Assembly (NCBI GenBank): GCA_016711925.1
Contig: JADJSA010000009.1
Location: forward strand, 1-64,000
Direction of reading: 5' to 3'
Origin: Candidatus Methylophosphatis haderslevensis
GTDB taxonomy: Bacteria; Pseudomonadota; Gammaproteobacteria; Burkholderiales; Rhodocyclaceae
DNA length: 64,000 nucleotides
The notes under the pieces are model-generated. The model was not told the origin of the DNA. It worked only from the letters and a program-made list of their open reading frames with translations, and did not search any database. The position numbers and the translations under genes were made by a program. Positions 46,508-54,477 of the stretch are shown here, one piece after another (the first letter of the stretch is position 1; each line of letters starts with the position of its first letter).

Positions 46508-47142
46508 TGGGCGGCTGGGGCGCGCCGGCGATGCGCCGCTACCACCGCGCGCGCTTTCATCCGCGGGTCGACCTGGCGGCCGGCTTCGACGCCGCCTGGC
46601 ACTTTCTCGATGGCCCGGCCTATCGCCGGCGCCACAACGAACGCGGCGAACTGGAAGGCCCGGTCGGCCAGTTTTCCGAATGGGCGATCCTCAACGAAAG
46701 CGCAAGCGGCTTCGCGCTGCGCCTGGTTGCCGACGGCACGATGGAAGTGCGGGTCGGCGAACTCGTGGCGATGCGCCCGCATGACCGCGGCACGGTGCAG
46801 GCCTGCCTGGCCCGCCGCGCGCTCTCGGCCAGGGGCAGCAAGCTGGTGATGGGTCTCGAAGCGCTGGCCTCGCGGCCGCTGGCAATCACCATTTCGCTGC
46901 CCGACCCGCAAGCGCTGCGCCGCGGCGAGGCCCGCCCGAACCGCGAAGTGCGCGCCATCCTGCTGCTCAAGTTGCCGAGCCAGAAAAACGCGCCGGCGCT
47001 GCTCGCCGCCCATGACCAGGTGTGGCCCGGCATCGAATTCACCGTCACCAACCGCGGCCGCCAGACCCGCCTGCGGGTCGCCCGGCGGCTGGAGAAAACC
47101 GCCAGCGCCGAACTCTACCTGCTCGAACGCGGCGGCACCTAG
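46504..47142 (+). CDS. PilZ-like protein (putative)
   Basis: 212 residues. The segment EWAILNESASGFALRL contains N-x-S-x-x-G, the second half of the PilZ cyclic-di-GMP motif, and an Arg pair (RRYHR) lies far upstream near the N-terminus rather than at the usual short distance. The rest, VGELVAMRPHD and TNRGRQTRLRVARRLEK, would form the barrel. It may be a diverged PilZ protein. Two adjacent ATGs are possible; the first overlaps the stop of the preceding gene. Confidence 0.55.
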   Translation: MMGGWGAPAMRRYHRARFHPRVDLAAGFDAAWHFLDGPAYRRRHNERGELEGPVGQFSEWAILNESASGFALRLVADGTMEVRVGELVAMRPHDRGTVQACLARRALSARGSKLVMGLEALASRPLAITISLPDPQALRRGEARPNREVRAILLLKLPSQKNAPALLAAHDQVWPGIEFTVTNRGRQTRLRVARRLEKTASAELYLLERGGT

Positions 47143-47170
47143 CCGGCGCAGCCGCGCCAGCCGCCGCGAC

Positions 47171-47294
47171 GTGCCTGCCCTGCACACCGCATGGAATGGC
47201 GGTCTACAGGCATAGCAAGCTGCAAGGCCCGTGGTTATTGGCTCTACGGCCAGCCACCTCGCAGATGACCTATCCATAAGGCCCGCAGGCCGGC
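47171..47294. repeat. REP-like intergenic repeat, locus 7 (three cores)
   Basis: A minus core (ACCGCATGGAATGGCGGTCT), a second minus core (AAGGCCCGTGGTTATTGGCT) and a plus core (GATGACCTATCCATAAGGCC) fill the gap between convergent genes. The order of cores is the same as at 39.4 kb. Confidence 0.7.
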
Positions 47295-47304
47295 ACAACG
47301 GAAA

Positions 47305-48366
47305 TCAGCGCAAATCCTCGGGCAGCGGAAAATCCGGATAGCGGGCACGCAGGCGCGCCAGTTCCTCGCGCCACTCGGCCTCGCGGCCGGCGCGCTTGAG
47401 TGCGCGGATCTCCGCCAGCCAGGCTTCCGGCGTCGGCGCAGCGCTGCGTTCGAGGCGAAGTTTCGGCCGGCTTTCCCGTTCAAGCACGTCCCGGGCGGGC
47501 GCCGCCGGCTCGGCCGCCACGCCGCCCGGCGCCGGCGCGACTGGCGCCGGTGGAGCTGCCGCGGGTGGGGCCGCCGGCAACGGCTGCGCCGCCTCGCGCA
47601 TCTGGCGCGCTCCTCGGCCGGCCTCGTTGGCCGGTTTTGCCGGCGCAACCGCCCGGCCGGCAGCCGCGCCCGACGCCGTCGCGGCGTCGCTTGCCGCATC
47701 CATCGCCGGGGCAGCGGCCGGCGCGGCCGGCGCGACCGGAACGGGTGGTGTTGCCGGCGCGGCGGGCGCGGCCGACGGAAACGCCTGCGGCAGCGCCTTT
47801 GGGGCGGTACCTTCGCCTGGCGACGGCGCCTCGCGCTTGCGCAACTGCGCGGCGGATTGTTCCACCGGTTTGGCCGCCGCCCTGGTCTTGCCTTCCGGCG
47901 CGGGCGGTGCATCGGCGCGGTTCGACGAGGTCGAGGCAGCCGGCGCCTCGCGGCTGGCACGCGCCGGTTTTCCGTCCGGTTGCGCCGCTTCCGGGCGCGG
48001 CAGCGGCGCCGGCACTGACGGTGCGGCCGCGGGCGCTGCCGGCAGCGCTGCGGGCGCCTGGCGCGGTGCGGCGGCCGGCGCATCTCGCTGCTGCTGTTCG
48101 TCGTGCACCATCAGCGTCAGCGTGCCGCTGACCAGCAGCAGCGCCGCTACCGACACCGGCACCATCAGGCGGCGCCACCACGGAACTCGCGGCGCGGGCC
48201 GGCGCGGCGTGGCGATCGCCTGCCGCGCCGCCGCGAGGACGCGCGCATCCAGCGCTGCCGGCGGCCCGGCGCGGCGCGCCGCCTGCTCGCGATAGGCGCG
48301 CGACAGCGCCTCGTCGCGCGGCAAGGCATCGGCCTCGCCGGGGCGCCGCGGGTCTCGCGTGGTCAT
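47305..48366 (-). CDS. Putative anti-sigma factor with long Pro/Ala-rich periplasmic part
   Basis: 353 residues. N-terminal ~65 residues are cytoplasmic and charged (DEALSRAYREQAARRAGPP), one membrane helix follows at ~68-88 (LMVPVSVAALLLVSGTLTLM), then about 200 residues dominated by Ala, Pro and Lys/Arg, and a short conserved end with TPEAWLAEIRALKRAGREAE. It lies 10 bp after an ECF sigma gene, the classic place for a membrane anti-sigma. No clear zinc-binding anti-sigma motif is visible, so the role is inferred from position and topology. Confidence 0.7.
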   Translation of the reverse strand: MTTRDPRRPGEADALPRDEALSRAYREQAARRAGPPAALDARVLAAARQAIATPRRPAPRVPWWRRLMVPVSVAALLLVSGTLTLMVHDEQQQRDAPAAAPRQAPAALPAAPAAAPSVPAPLPRPEAAQPDGKPARASREAPAASTSSNRADAPPAPEGKTRAAAKPVEQSAAQLRKREAPSPGEGTAPKALPQAFPSAAPAAPATPPVPVAPAAPAAAPAMDAASDAATASGAAAGRAVAPAKPANEAGRGARQMREAAQPLPAAPPAAAPPAPVAPAPGGVAAEPAAPARDVLERESRPKLRLERSAAPTPEAWLAEIRALKRAGREAEWREELARLRARYPDFPLPEDLR

Positions 48367-48376
48367 GCTGATGTCC

Positions 48377-48952
48377 TCATCGCCAATCCCCGAGTCCCGC
48401 GCGCAGCTTGCCCAGCGCGTAGCGCATGCGGCTCTTGGCCGTCTCGCGATTCACGCCGGTGATGCTGGCGATCTCTTCGAGCGTCATGTCGGTTTCCTGC
48501 GCCAGCAGAAAGGTCTCGCGCTGCGGCGCCGGCAGCGCCTCGATCTCGCGCACCAGGGCGGCGCCGAGGCGCTGGCGCTCGAGCTCGTTGTGCGGCTCCT
48601 GCAGCGGGCTGCCGGCAAGCGCATCGAGCGGATCGTCCGCCTCTTCGTCGTCGGGCGCAGCGCTCGCAGCTGGCGCGCGGTTGCCGGCGCGCCAGTGATC
48701 GACCAGCCGGTTGTGGGCGATCCGGAACAGCCAGGTGGTAAATTTGGCGCTGACTTCGTAACCGTCGCGGGCGTTGATCACCTTGAGCCAGATGTCCTGA
48801 TACAGTTCCTCGGCGATCGCTTTCGAGCCGCACTGATGGGTGAGCCAGCGGTAGAGCCGGCTGCGGTGGCGCTGGTAGAGAAACTCGAATGCCTGCGCAT
48901 CGCCATCGCGATAGGCCAGCATCAGGGCTTCGTCACTGCGCTCGACATCCAT
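48377..48952 (-). CDS. ECF-type RNA polymerase sigma factor
   Basis: 191 residues. Sigma region 2 reads DAQAFEFLYQRHRSRLYRW, then KAIAEELYQDIWLKVIN and FTTWLFRIAHNRLVDHWR; region 4 reads LPAPQRETFLLAQETDMTLE and GVNRETAKSRMRYALGKL. A linker of ~35 residues rich in Ala, Asp and Glu joins them. The start at 48952 is the ATG nearest region 2. The gene heads a two-gene operon with the putative anti-sigma, and is divergent from a sorbosone-dehydrogenase-like gene that may be a target. Confidence 0.92.
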   Translation of the reverse strand: MDVERSDEALMLAYRDGDAQAFEFLYQRHRSRLYRWLTHQCGSKAIAEELYQDIWLKVINARDGYEVSAKFTTWLFRIAHNRLVDHWRAGNRAPAASAAPDDEEADDPLDALAGSPLQEPHNELERQRLGAALVREIEALPAPQRETFLLAQETDMTLEEIASITGVNRETAKSRMRYALGKLRAGLGDWR

Positions 48953-49090
48953 GACGCGCAAGTGTAGCCGAAGCACTCGCACCGGGGATTGAACGCCCGT
49001 GCCGGCCGATCGGGGTCAGCCGGCGCACCCAGATCGCGCTTGCGCGATCCGCCACGGCAGGTGTACCCGAGAAAGGTAGCGGAGAAGATG

Positions 49091-50179
49091 ATGAAACGAC
49101 TGCTCGCCGTCCTGCTGCTGTGCGCCTGCACCGCCGTCCCGGCGCACAACCCGCCGATCGAGCGCCTCAGGTTGCCGCCGGGCTTCGCCATCGAATTGTG
49201 GGCGCAAGTGCCCGAGCCGCGCGAGATGGCGCTCGGCGCCAGGAACACGCTGTTCGTCGGCTCGCGCGGCGCGGGCAAGGTGCATGCCATCAAGTACGAC
49301 GCCACCTATCGCGCCGGCGCCGTGACGCGGATCGCCGAGCGCCTCGAGATGCCGGTCGGGGTGGCATTTCGCGACGGCGCGCTGTACGTTTCGGCGGTCA
49401 GCCGCATCCTGCGCTTCGACGATATCGAGGCCCGCCTCGCCGTGCCGCCAAAGCCGGTCGTGGTGACCGACAGGCTGCCGAAGGAAACCCACCATGGCTG
49501 GAAGTTCATCGCCTTCGGGCCCGACGGCAAGCTCTACGTGCCGGTCGGCGCGCCCTGCAACGTGTGCGACCGCGACGCCGACGGCTACGCCAACATCATG
49601 CGCATGAACGCCGACGGCAGCGCGCCCGAGATCTACGCGCGCGGCGTGCGCAACAGCGTCGGCTTCGACTGGCACCCGCAAACGAAGTCGCTGTGGTTCA
49701 CCGACAACGGCCGCGACTGGATGGGCGACGACATGCCGTCATGCGAACTCAACCACGCGCCGCGGCCCGCCATGCATTTCGGCTTTCCGTTCTGCCACGC
49801 CGGCACGCTGGCCGATCCCGAATTCGGCAGGCAGCGCGCCTGCAGCGAGTTCACCCCGCCGGCGCAGAACCTCGGCCCGCATGTGGCGCCGCTGGGCATG
49901 CGCTTTTACAGCGGCGGCATGTTTCCGGCGGATTATCGCAACGCCATATTCATCGCCCTGCACGGCTCGTGGAACCGCTCGAAGAAGAGCGGCTACCAGG
50001 TGATGGTGGCGCACCTCGAGGGCGACCGGGTGGTGCGTTACGAACCATTCATCAGCGGCTGGCTCGACGGCGAATCGAACTGGGGCCGGCCGGCCGACGT
50101 GCTGGTGTTGCCCGACGGCTCGCTGCTGGTTGCCGACGACCAGGCCGACGCGATCTATCGCGTCACCTACCGGCATTGA
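49091..50179 (+). CDS. PQQ-dependent sugar (sorbosone/glucose) dehydrogenase-like secreted protein
   Basis: 362 residues. Signal peptide with a lipobox-like end (LLAVLLLCACTAVP), so possibly a lipoprotein. The body is a six-bladed propeller of the soluble glucose/sorbosone dehydrogenase family: LPPGFAIELWAQVPEPREMA, HHGWKFIAFGPDGKLYVPVG, MNADGSAPEIYARGVRNSVG and the final LPDGSLLVADDQADAIYRV. Whether it binds PQQ cannot be told. The second ATG (49091) is taken for its spacing from GGAG. Sugar substrate unknown. Confidence 0.85.
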   Translation: MKRLLAVLLLCACTAVPAHNPPIERLRLPPGFAIELWAQVPEPREMALGARNTLFVGSRGAGKVHAIKYDATYRAGAVTRIAERLEMPVGVAFRDGALYVSAVSRILRFDDIEARLAVPPKPVVVTDRLPKETHHGWKFIAFGPDGKLYVPVGAPCNVCDRDADGYANIMRMNADGSAPEIYARGVRNSVGFDWHPQTKSLWFTDNGRDWMGDDMPSCELNHAPRPAMHFGFPFCHAGTLADPEFGRQRACSEFTPPAQNLGPHVAPLGMRFYSGGMFPADYRNAIFIALHGSWNRSKKSGYQVMVAHLEGDRVVRYEPFISGWLDGESNWGRPADVLVLPDGSLLVADDQADAIYRVTYRH

Positions 50180-50220
50180 GCGGTTCGCCCGACGCGCGCG
50201 GCAGCGGCTATCATTGCGCG

Positions 50221-51216
50221 ATGGGACACTCGCACGCGCAGCGCCAGGCCGGCGCGCATTCGCGTCACGCTCATCACGCTCATCACGCTCATGATGCGGC
50301 CGACAGGCATTCGCACGGGCCGGCGCCGTCGTCGCAGCGCGCCCTGATCGCGGCGCTGACGCTCACACTGGCCTTCGCCGCGGTCGAGGCGGTCGCTGGC
50401 TGGCTGGCCGGATCGCTGGCCCTGATGTCGGACGCCGGCCACATGGTCACCGATTCTCTCTCGCTCGGCGTGGCGCTGATCGCTGCGACGATTGCGCTGC
50501 GACCGCCGTCGGCGCGCATGTCCTACGGCTATTCGCGGGTCGAGGTGCTGGCCGCGCTGTTCAATGCCGGCTTCATGTTCGCGGTGATCCTGCTGATCGG
50601 CTGGAACGCCGCCCTGCGCCTGCGTTCGCCGCAGCCGGTCGACGGCGATACCGTGGTCTGGATCGCCGCGCTGGGGCTGGGCGTGAATCTGCTGGTGGCG
50701 TGGGTGCTCTCGCGCGGCGGCGATCATCGGCACAACCTCAACACCCGCGGCGCGCTGATCCATGTGCTGGGCGATGCGCTGGGCTCGGTGGCGGCGCTGC
50801 TCGCCGGCGCGGTGATCCATTTCACCGGCTGGACGCCGATCGACCCGCTGCTGTCGATCGGCATCTGCGCGCTGATCGCAAGCTCGACCTGGCGGCTTGC
50901 CCGGGAAGCCATCCATACCCTGATGGAAGGCGTGCCGGGAAGCATGTCGATCGCCGAGGTGGGCCGGCGCATGGCGCGCGTGGAGGGCGTGATCGAGGTC
51001 CACGATCTTCACATCTGGTCGATGGATTCGCGCAGCCCGGCGCTCTCGGCGCATGTCACGGTTGCCGACCTCGCCGACTGGCCGCGGCAACTTGCCGAAT
51101 TGCGCGCGCTGCTCAAGCATGACTTCGCCATCGGCCACGCCACGCTGCAGGTCGAGACGCCGCGCCAGGCCACCGTTCTCGTTCGCGACATAGCCGGCCG
51201 CGGGCGGATGCACTGA
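50221..51216 (+). CDS. Cation diffusion facilitator (Zn/Co/Cd exporter, CzcD type)
   Basis: 331 residues. A His-rich cytoplasmic lead (HSRHAHHAHHAHDAADRHSH), encoded by short tandem 9-bp repeats, is followed by six membrane helices. The transport site is seen as LMSDAGHMVTDSLSLG (HxxxD on helix II) and HVLGDALGSVAALLAG (helix V). The C-terminal domain has VIEVHDLHIWSMDS. It exports divalent metal ions, mostly Zn2+, against protons. It starts 41 bp after the sugar dehydrogenase gene. Confidence 0.94.
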   Translation: MGHSHAQRQAGAHSRHAHHAHHAHDAADRHSHGPAPSSQRALIAALTLTLAFAAVEAVAGWLAGSLALMSDAGHMVTDSLSLGVALIAATIALRPPSARMSYGYSRVEVLAALFNAGFMFAVILLIGWNAALRLRSPQPVDGDTVVWIAALGLGVNLLVAWVLSRGGDHRHNLNTRGALIHVLGDALGSVAALLAGAVIHFTGWTPIDPLLSIGICALIASSTWRLAREAIHTLMEGVPGSMSIAEVGRRMARVEGVIEVHDLHIWSMDSRSPALSAHVTVADLADWPRQLAELRALLKHDFAIGHATLQVETPRQATVLVRDIAGRGRMH

Positions 51217-51225
51217 AAGCCGGCA

Positions 51226-51708
51226 TCAGCCTCCGCTCAGCAAAGCGGGCTTGGTACTCATCAGCAGCAATACCAGCAGCATGGCAACGAACGCCGGGTA
51301 GCCGAGCCACTCCCAGTGCCGCGCATGGCGCCAGTAGCCGGCAGGCAGGCGCTCGCCCGAGTCGGCGCAGCGCAGCGCGATGTCGCGCATGCGCACCTGC
51401 AACCGGAGCACCGGCAGCCAGCAGCCACCGGCCAGCGCGAACAGCACCAGGGCGGCGGCGATCCAGCCGGTATCGATAGGCCAGCCGCCGGCCTTCGCCA
51501 GCCACAATCCGGAAAGCGGCTGAAACAGCACCGCCGGCGCGGTGAACCATTTGTCGGCCCGCACCACCAGCCGCGCCACCACGGCGATCGCCCGCACATC
51601 GCCGCTGCGGTTGGCGAAATACAGGTAGAACGCGGTGCCGAAGCCGGTGCCGACCAGTAGCACCGACGACATGATGTGGAGCGATTTGACGACCAGATAG
51701 GTGTTCAT
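51226..51708 (-). CDS. DUF2269 family membrane protein
   Basis: 160 residues with four membrane helices. LVVKSLHIMSSVLLVGTGFG at the start is the DUF2269 signature, with a conserved His; WFTAPAVLFQPLSGLWLA is the second hallmark. Function is unknown. Its start overlaps the end of the SDR gene (ATGA), so it is the last gene of a three-gene unit DCC protein, SDR protein, DUF2269 protein. Confidence 0.88.
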   Translation of the reverse strand: MNTYLVVKSLHIMSSVLLVGTGFGTAFYLYFANRSGDVRAIAVVARLVVRADKWFTAPAVLFQPLSGLWLAKAGGWPIDTGWIAAALVLFALAGGCWLPVLRLQVRMRDIALRCADSGERLPAGYWRHARHWEWLGYPAFVAMLLVLLLMSTKPALLSGG

Positions 51709-52952
51709 GCGCGCCGCTCCTGTGCCCACAGCAGCGCGAGTATCGCCAGCATCGGCAGGTTCTTCAGTACCGGGGCGAACGGATGGACCAGGAATGCCGG
51801 GAGGCGCCACGCGATCAACAGGCTGTAGAGCGCGATGAGTACCATCTGCGCGAGCCACAGGCGGCGGCCCGGCCGGATCAGGGTTGCGGCGCCGAGCGCG
51901 ATATCGAGCGCCGCGGCGCCGACCAGCACCAGCCCCGCCGCGCCGCCCGAGGGGCCGAAGGTGCCCAGCAGGTCGAGGCCGGTCTGCGGCAGCGCCAGAG
52001 AAACCGCGCCCGAGCCGATCCACACCGCAGCAAGTGCTGCGCGCATCAGGCCGTCTTGCCAGCGCGCCAGCCCGCGTGCCCGCAGCAGTGCGGCTTCGTC
52101 AGGCGAGATGAACCGATCCGGTGCGCGCGGCATGCGGCCGAGCAGTCGTGCGGTGTCGGCGACATCGGCGGTGTTGCCCGCGCGCAGCATCTGCCAGGTA
52201 TCCGGCGTGAGCAGCGAGCCCGGCAGGCGTTGCGCCAGCGTGGCCGTGGCATCCATCAGCGGCGCCGGCAACGCGAAGGCGACTGCCGGCGGGTATCCGA
52301 GTGCATGGCGGTAGCAGGCGAGCAACTGCGCGTATGTCAGTTCCTCGCCGCCGACCGCGTCGATCACCTGCGGCGGCAGCGCAGCTTCGAGCAGCGCGCA
52401 GACCAGCGCACACAGGTCGTCGACTTGAATCGGCCGCAGGCGCTGCGTGCCGCCCCCCGGCAGACCGATCAGCGGCAGACTTGCCAGAGCCAGGAACAAC
52501 CGCGACGACGCGCCTTCGACGCCGAACACCAGCCTCGGCCGCACTACCACGCCAACCAACGGCGATTGGAGCAGAGCGCGGTCGGCGGCCGCCTTGCTCG
52601 CCAGGTATGCGGTATGACCGGCATCCGCGCCGAGCGAGGAAATCTGGATCACTCGCACCATGCCAGCTTCAGCGCAGGCGGCGAACAGGGTGGCCGGCGC
52701 GAGGTGATGGATGCGCTCGAAATCGCCGGCTGCGCGTTCCCGCAATATGCCGACGGCGTTGATCGCGGCGTCGCAGCCGCGCAAGCGTTCGCGCCACGGC
52801 GCGGGATCGAGATCGCGACGGAAGTCGACCGCGATGTCGCCGGGCAAGCGCGGTGTGCGGACCGCGCGGCGCACCGTGTGGCCGGCCAGCGTGAGCGCCC
52901 CGGCGAGCGCGCCGCCGATGAAGCCGTCGGCACCGCAGAGCAGGACTTTCAC
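51705..52952 (-). CDS. NAD(P)-binding (SDR/NDUFA9-like) protein fused to a DoxX-like membrane domain
   Basis: 415 residues. Residues 1-~285 form an NmrA/NDUFA9-type Rossmann domain (VLLCGADGFIGGALAGALTL; VIQISSLGADAGHTAYLASK). The last ~125 residues hold four hydrophobic segments and a DoxX-like pattern (RAALAAVWIGSGAVSLALPQ). The GTG start at 52952 overlaps the stop of the DCC gene (GTGA); the longer open frame overlaps that gene and is discarded. The fusion suggests a membrane-tethered redox or quinone-linked role. Substrate unknown. Confidence 0.85.
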   Translation of the reverse strand: MKVLLCGADGFIGGALAGALTLAGHTVRRAVRTPRLPGDIAVDFRRDLDPAPWRERLRGCDAAINAVGILRERAAGDFERIHHLAPATLFAACAEAGMVRVIQISSLGADAGHTAYLASKAAADRALLQSPLVGVVVRPRLVFGVEGASSRLFLALASLPLIGLPGGGTQRLRPIQVDDLCALVCALLEAALPPQVIDAVGGEELTYAQLLACYRHALGYPPAVAFALPAPLMDATATLAQRLPGSLLTPDTWQMLRAGNTADVADTARLLGRMPRAPDRFISPDEAALLRARGLARWQDGLMRAALAAVWIGSGAVSLALPQTGLDLLGTFGPSGGAAGLVLVGAAALDIALGAATLIRPGRRLWLAQMVLIALYSLLIAWRLPAFLVHPFAPVLKNLPMLAILALLWAQERRA

Positions 52953-53308
52953 GGCTGCGCCCGCGCCGTTGCCGGTGTCGATACGCTCTGCGGCGCGATC
53001 GACCGGGCGATGCGCCTCGCCACGGCGAGCACCGAAACGTCGACGCCAACCAGGATTTCGTGCCCGGCCGTCGCCGCGTGGATGCGCGCGTCGAGTTCGG
53101 CGGCGGATGGGAAAAGGGAGAGGAAGCGGGCCAGGCGGCGGCAGCCCCAGTTGCGCCGCCCCCAACGCCCCGCATCGAAGCCCGGCGCGGCGATGTCGAC
53201 GAAGCGCAACCTGCGCAGCGTGTCGCGTCGTTCGAGCGAGGCGACCTCGAAGCGGCAGATCGCGCAGTCGCCGTCGTAAAGCAGGGTCAAGGGGTAGATG
53301 TCGTTCAT
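52949..53308 (-). CDS. DCC family thiol-disulfide oxidoreductase-like protein (DUF393)
   Basis: 119 residues. The N-terminal LLYDGDCAICRFEVASLERR carries the CxxC of the DCC/DUF393 family; RFVDIAAPGFDAGRWG follows. Members are thioredoxin-like and of poorly known function. First gene of the three-gene unit with SDR and DUF2269 genes. Two TTCTGT half-sites (53336-53341 and 53345-53351), matching the palindrome at 54004-54033, lie 28-43 bp before its ATG, so the adjacent GbsR-type regulator may control it. Confidence 0.85.
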   Translation of the reverse strand: MNDIYPLTLLYDGDCAICRFEVASLERRDTLRRLRFVDIAAPGFDAGRWGRRNWGCRRLARFLSLFPSAAELDARIHAATAGHEILVGVDVSVLAVARRIARSIAPQSVSTPATARAQP

Positions 53309-53388
53309 GGGCGGCTCCGGATGGTTGATCTTTGCTTCTGTAAATTCTGTCGCAAGAGAACTTCAAGGGAAAAATTTTTTGGCGCGGT

Positions 53389-53985
53389 TCAGCCTGACCG
53401 GGTATCGCCGCCGGGCGCGGCTCTCGCGGTCGGCACGTCGTCGCGGATCAACTTGCTGATGCGCCCGCCGAGCTTGAGCACCTTGGCCAGCGTCTCGGGT
53501 TTCAGGCGCAGCATCTCGTCGCTCCAACTGGTCAGCACCTCGATGAACTGCAGCGTCTCGCCGATGCGCTTGCGGCTCTCGGCCGATTCGTTGGCGAATT
53601 CCGGGCTCGCCAGGCATTCGCGCAGCGTCGCAATGGTCGGCGCCAGTTCGCGCTGCCGGCGCCCTTCGACTATCAGGCGAAACAGCTCCCACACATCCTT
53701 TGACGTCGTGTAGTGGTCGCGCCGGTCGCCCAGCACATGGGTGATGCGCGCCAGTTGCCAGGACAGCAGTTCCTTCAGGCTGTTGCTGACATTGGAGCGC
53801 GCCACCCCGAGCGTGTCGGCGATCTGTTCGGCATTGAGCGGCTGTTCCGAGAGGTAGAGCAGCGCGTGGATCTGCGCCACGGTGCGGTTGACGCCCCAGC
53901 GCGTGCCCATCTCGCCCCAATGCACGACGAAACGCTCCGAAACGGGGGCAAGCGTCGATGCGGCCGGGGCGTTCTGGGTGTCCAT
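53389..53985 (-). CDS. GbsR/MarR family transcriptional regulator
   Basis: 198 residues. The winged helix lies at ~25-100: WGVNRTVAQIHALLYLSEQP, then IADTLGVARSNVSNSLKELL and the wing HVLGDRRDHYTT. The C-terminal ~90 residues are helical. This is the GbsR-like subgroup, known as repressors of osmoprotectant genes in Bacillus, but the subgroup is wide. Here the neighbours suggest the DCC-SDR-DUF2269 unit as target. A perfect 14-bp palindrome lies 19 bp upstream of the ATG, consistent with autoregulation. Confidence 0.87.
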   Translation of the reverse strand: MDTQNAPAASTLAPVSERFVVHWGEMGTRWGVNRTVAQIHALLYLSEQPLNAEQIADTLGVARSNVSNSLKELLSWQLARITHVLGDRRDHYTTSKDVWELFRLIVEGRRQRELAPTIATLRECLASPEFANESAESRKRIGETLQFIEVLTSWSDEMLRLKPETLAKVLKLGGRISKLIRDDVPTARAAPGGDTRSG

Positions 53986-54003
53986 GACCCAAGTCTACCC
54001 CGT

Positions 54004-54033
54004 CGGTTATTTCTGTCAAGACAGAAATAACCG
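54004..54033. promoter_or_regulatory. Perfect 14-bp-arm palindrome upstream of the GbsR-type regulator
   Basis: CGGTTATTTCTGTC (54004-54017), AA, then GACAGAAATAACCG (54020-54033). Its core TTTCTGTC-AA-GACAGAAA reappears as TTCTGT half-sites before the DCC gene. It is best explained as the operator of the regulator. Confidence 0.85.
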
Positions 54034-54477
54034 GTTCCTGCGTCCGTGCCCGCGTCGGTTCGACCAGGCGCCCCGATCCATCCACAGCCCGCCCCCGTCC
54101 CGCAAAGCCGCACCCCGCCTTGCTCTGCGGCCGCCGCCCGGGGAAGCCATCCACCGGGTACGCGGGTGATATCCACAGATCATGCAGTCCGACCGGGCCG
54201 TTTATCCCCCGGTTGTCCACAGGATGAAAAACCATCGACAAATCAGCACCTTGGACGAACCAGAGTGAATTTTCCCTGTGAACTCAACGACCTACTATAT
54301 ATAGTGGTAGCAGACCATTGAATCCACAAGGGATTTTCTCAACACATTGATTTTCCTAATTATTAAATTTTGCCATGTGACTTCCCTCACAGCGTGTACG
54401 GCGGTATGCTTTTACCCTCTTCGGGCCGTTGCGGCCTGCCCAAAAAAACATTCGACCATCCAGGAGTTCAAACAACC
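54034..54477. other. Regulatory region upstream of nrdJ
   Basis: A 444-bp gap, clearly richer in A+T than the rest over 54220-54370. It holds the NrdR box and two near-DnaA boxes: ATATCCACA (54169-54177) and TTGTCCACA (54213-54221), each one base off the TTATNCACA consensus. No gene and no cobalamin riboswitch was recognised. Confidence 0.6.
54292..54307. promoter_or_regulatory. NrdR box
   Basis: CTACTATATATAGTGG with a perfect 12-bp palindrome ACTATATATAGT inside, close to the NrdR consensus (ACACTATATATAGTGT-like). NrdR represses ribonucleotide reductase genes when dATP/ATP is high. A second box one to three turns away is expected; only a weak half (CCACAAG near 54325) is seen. Confidence 0.8.

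Noticed and set aside
54034..54477. Cobalamin riboswitch before nrdJ
   Set aside because: I looked for a B12-box-like segment and the surrounding stems and saw none; control by NrdR explains the region better.
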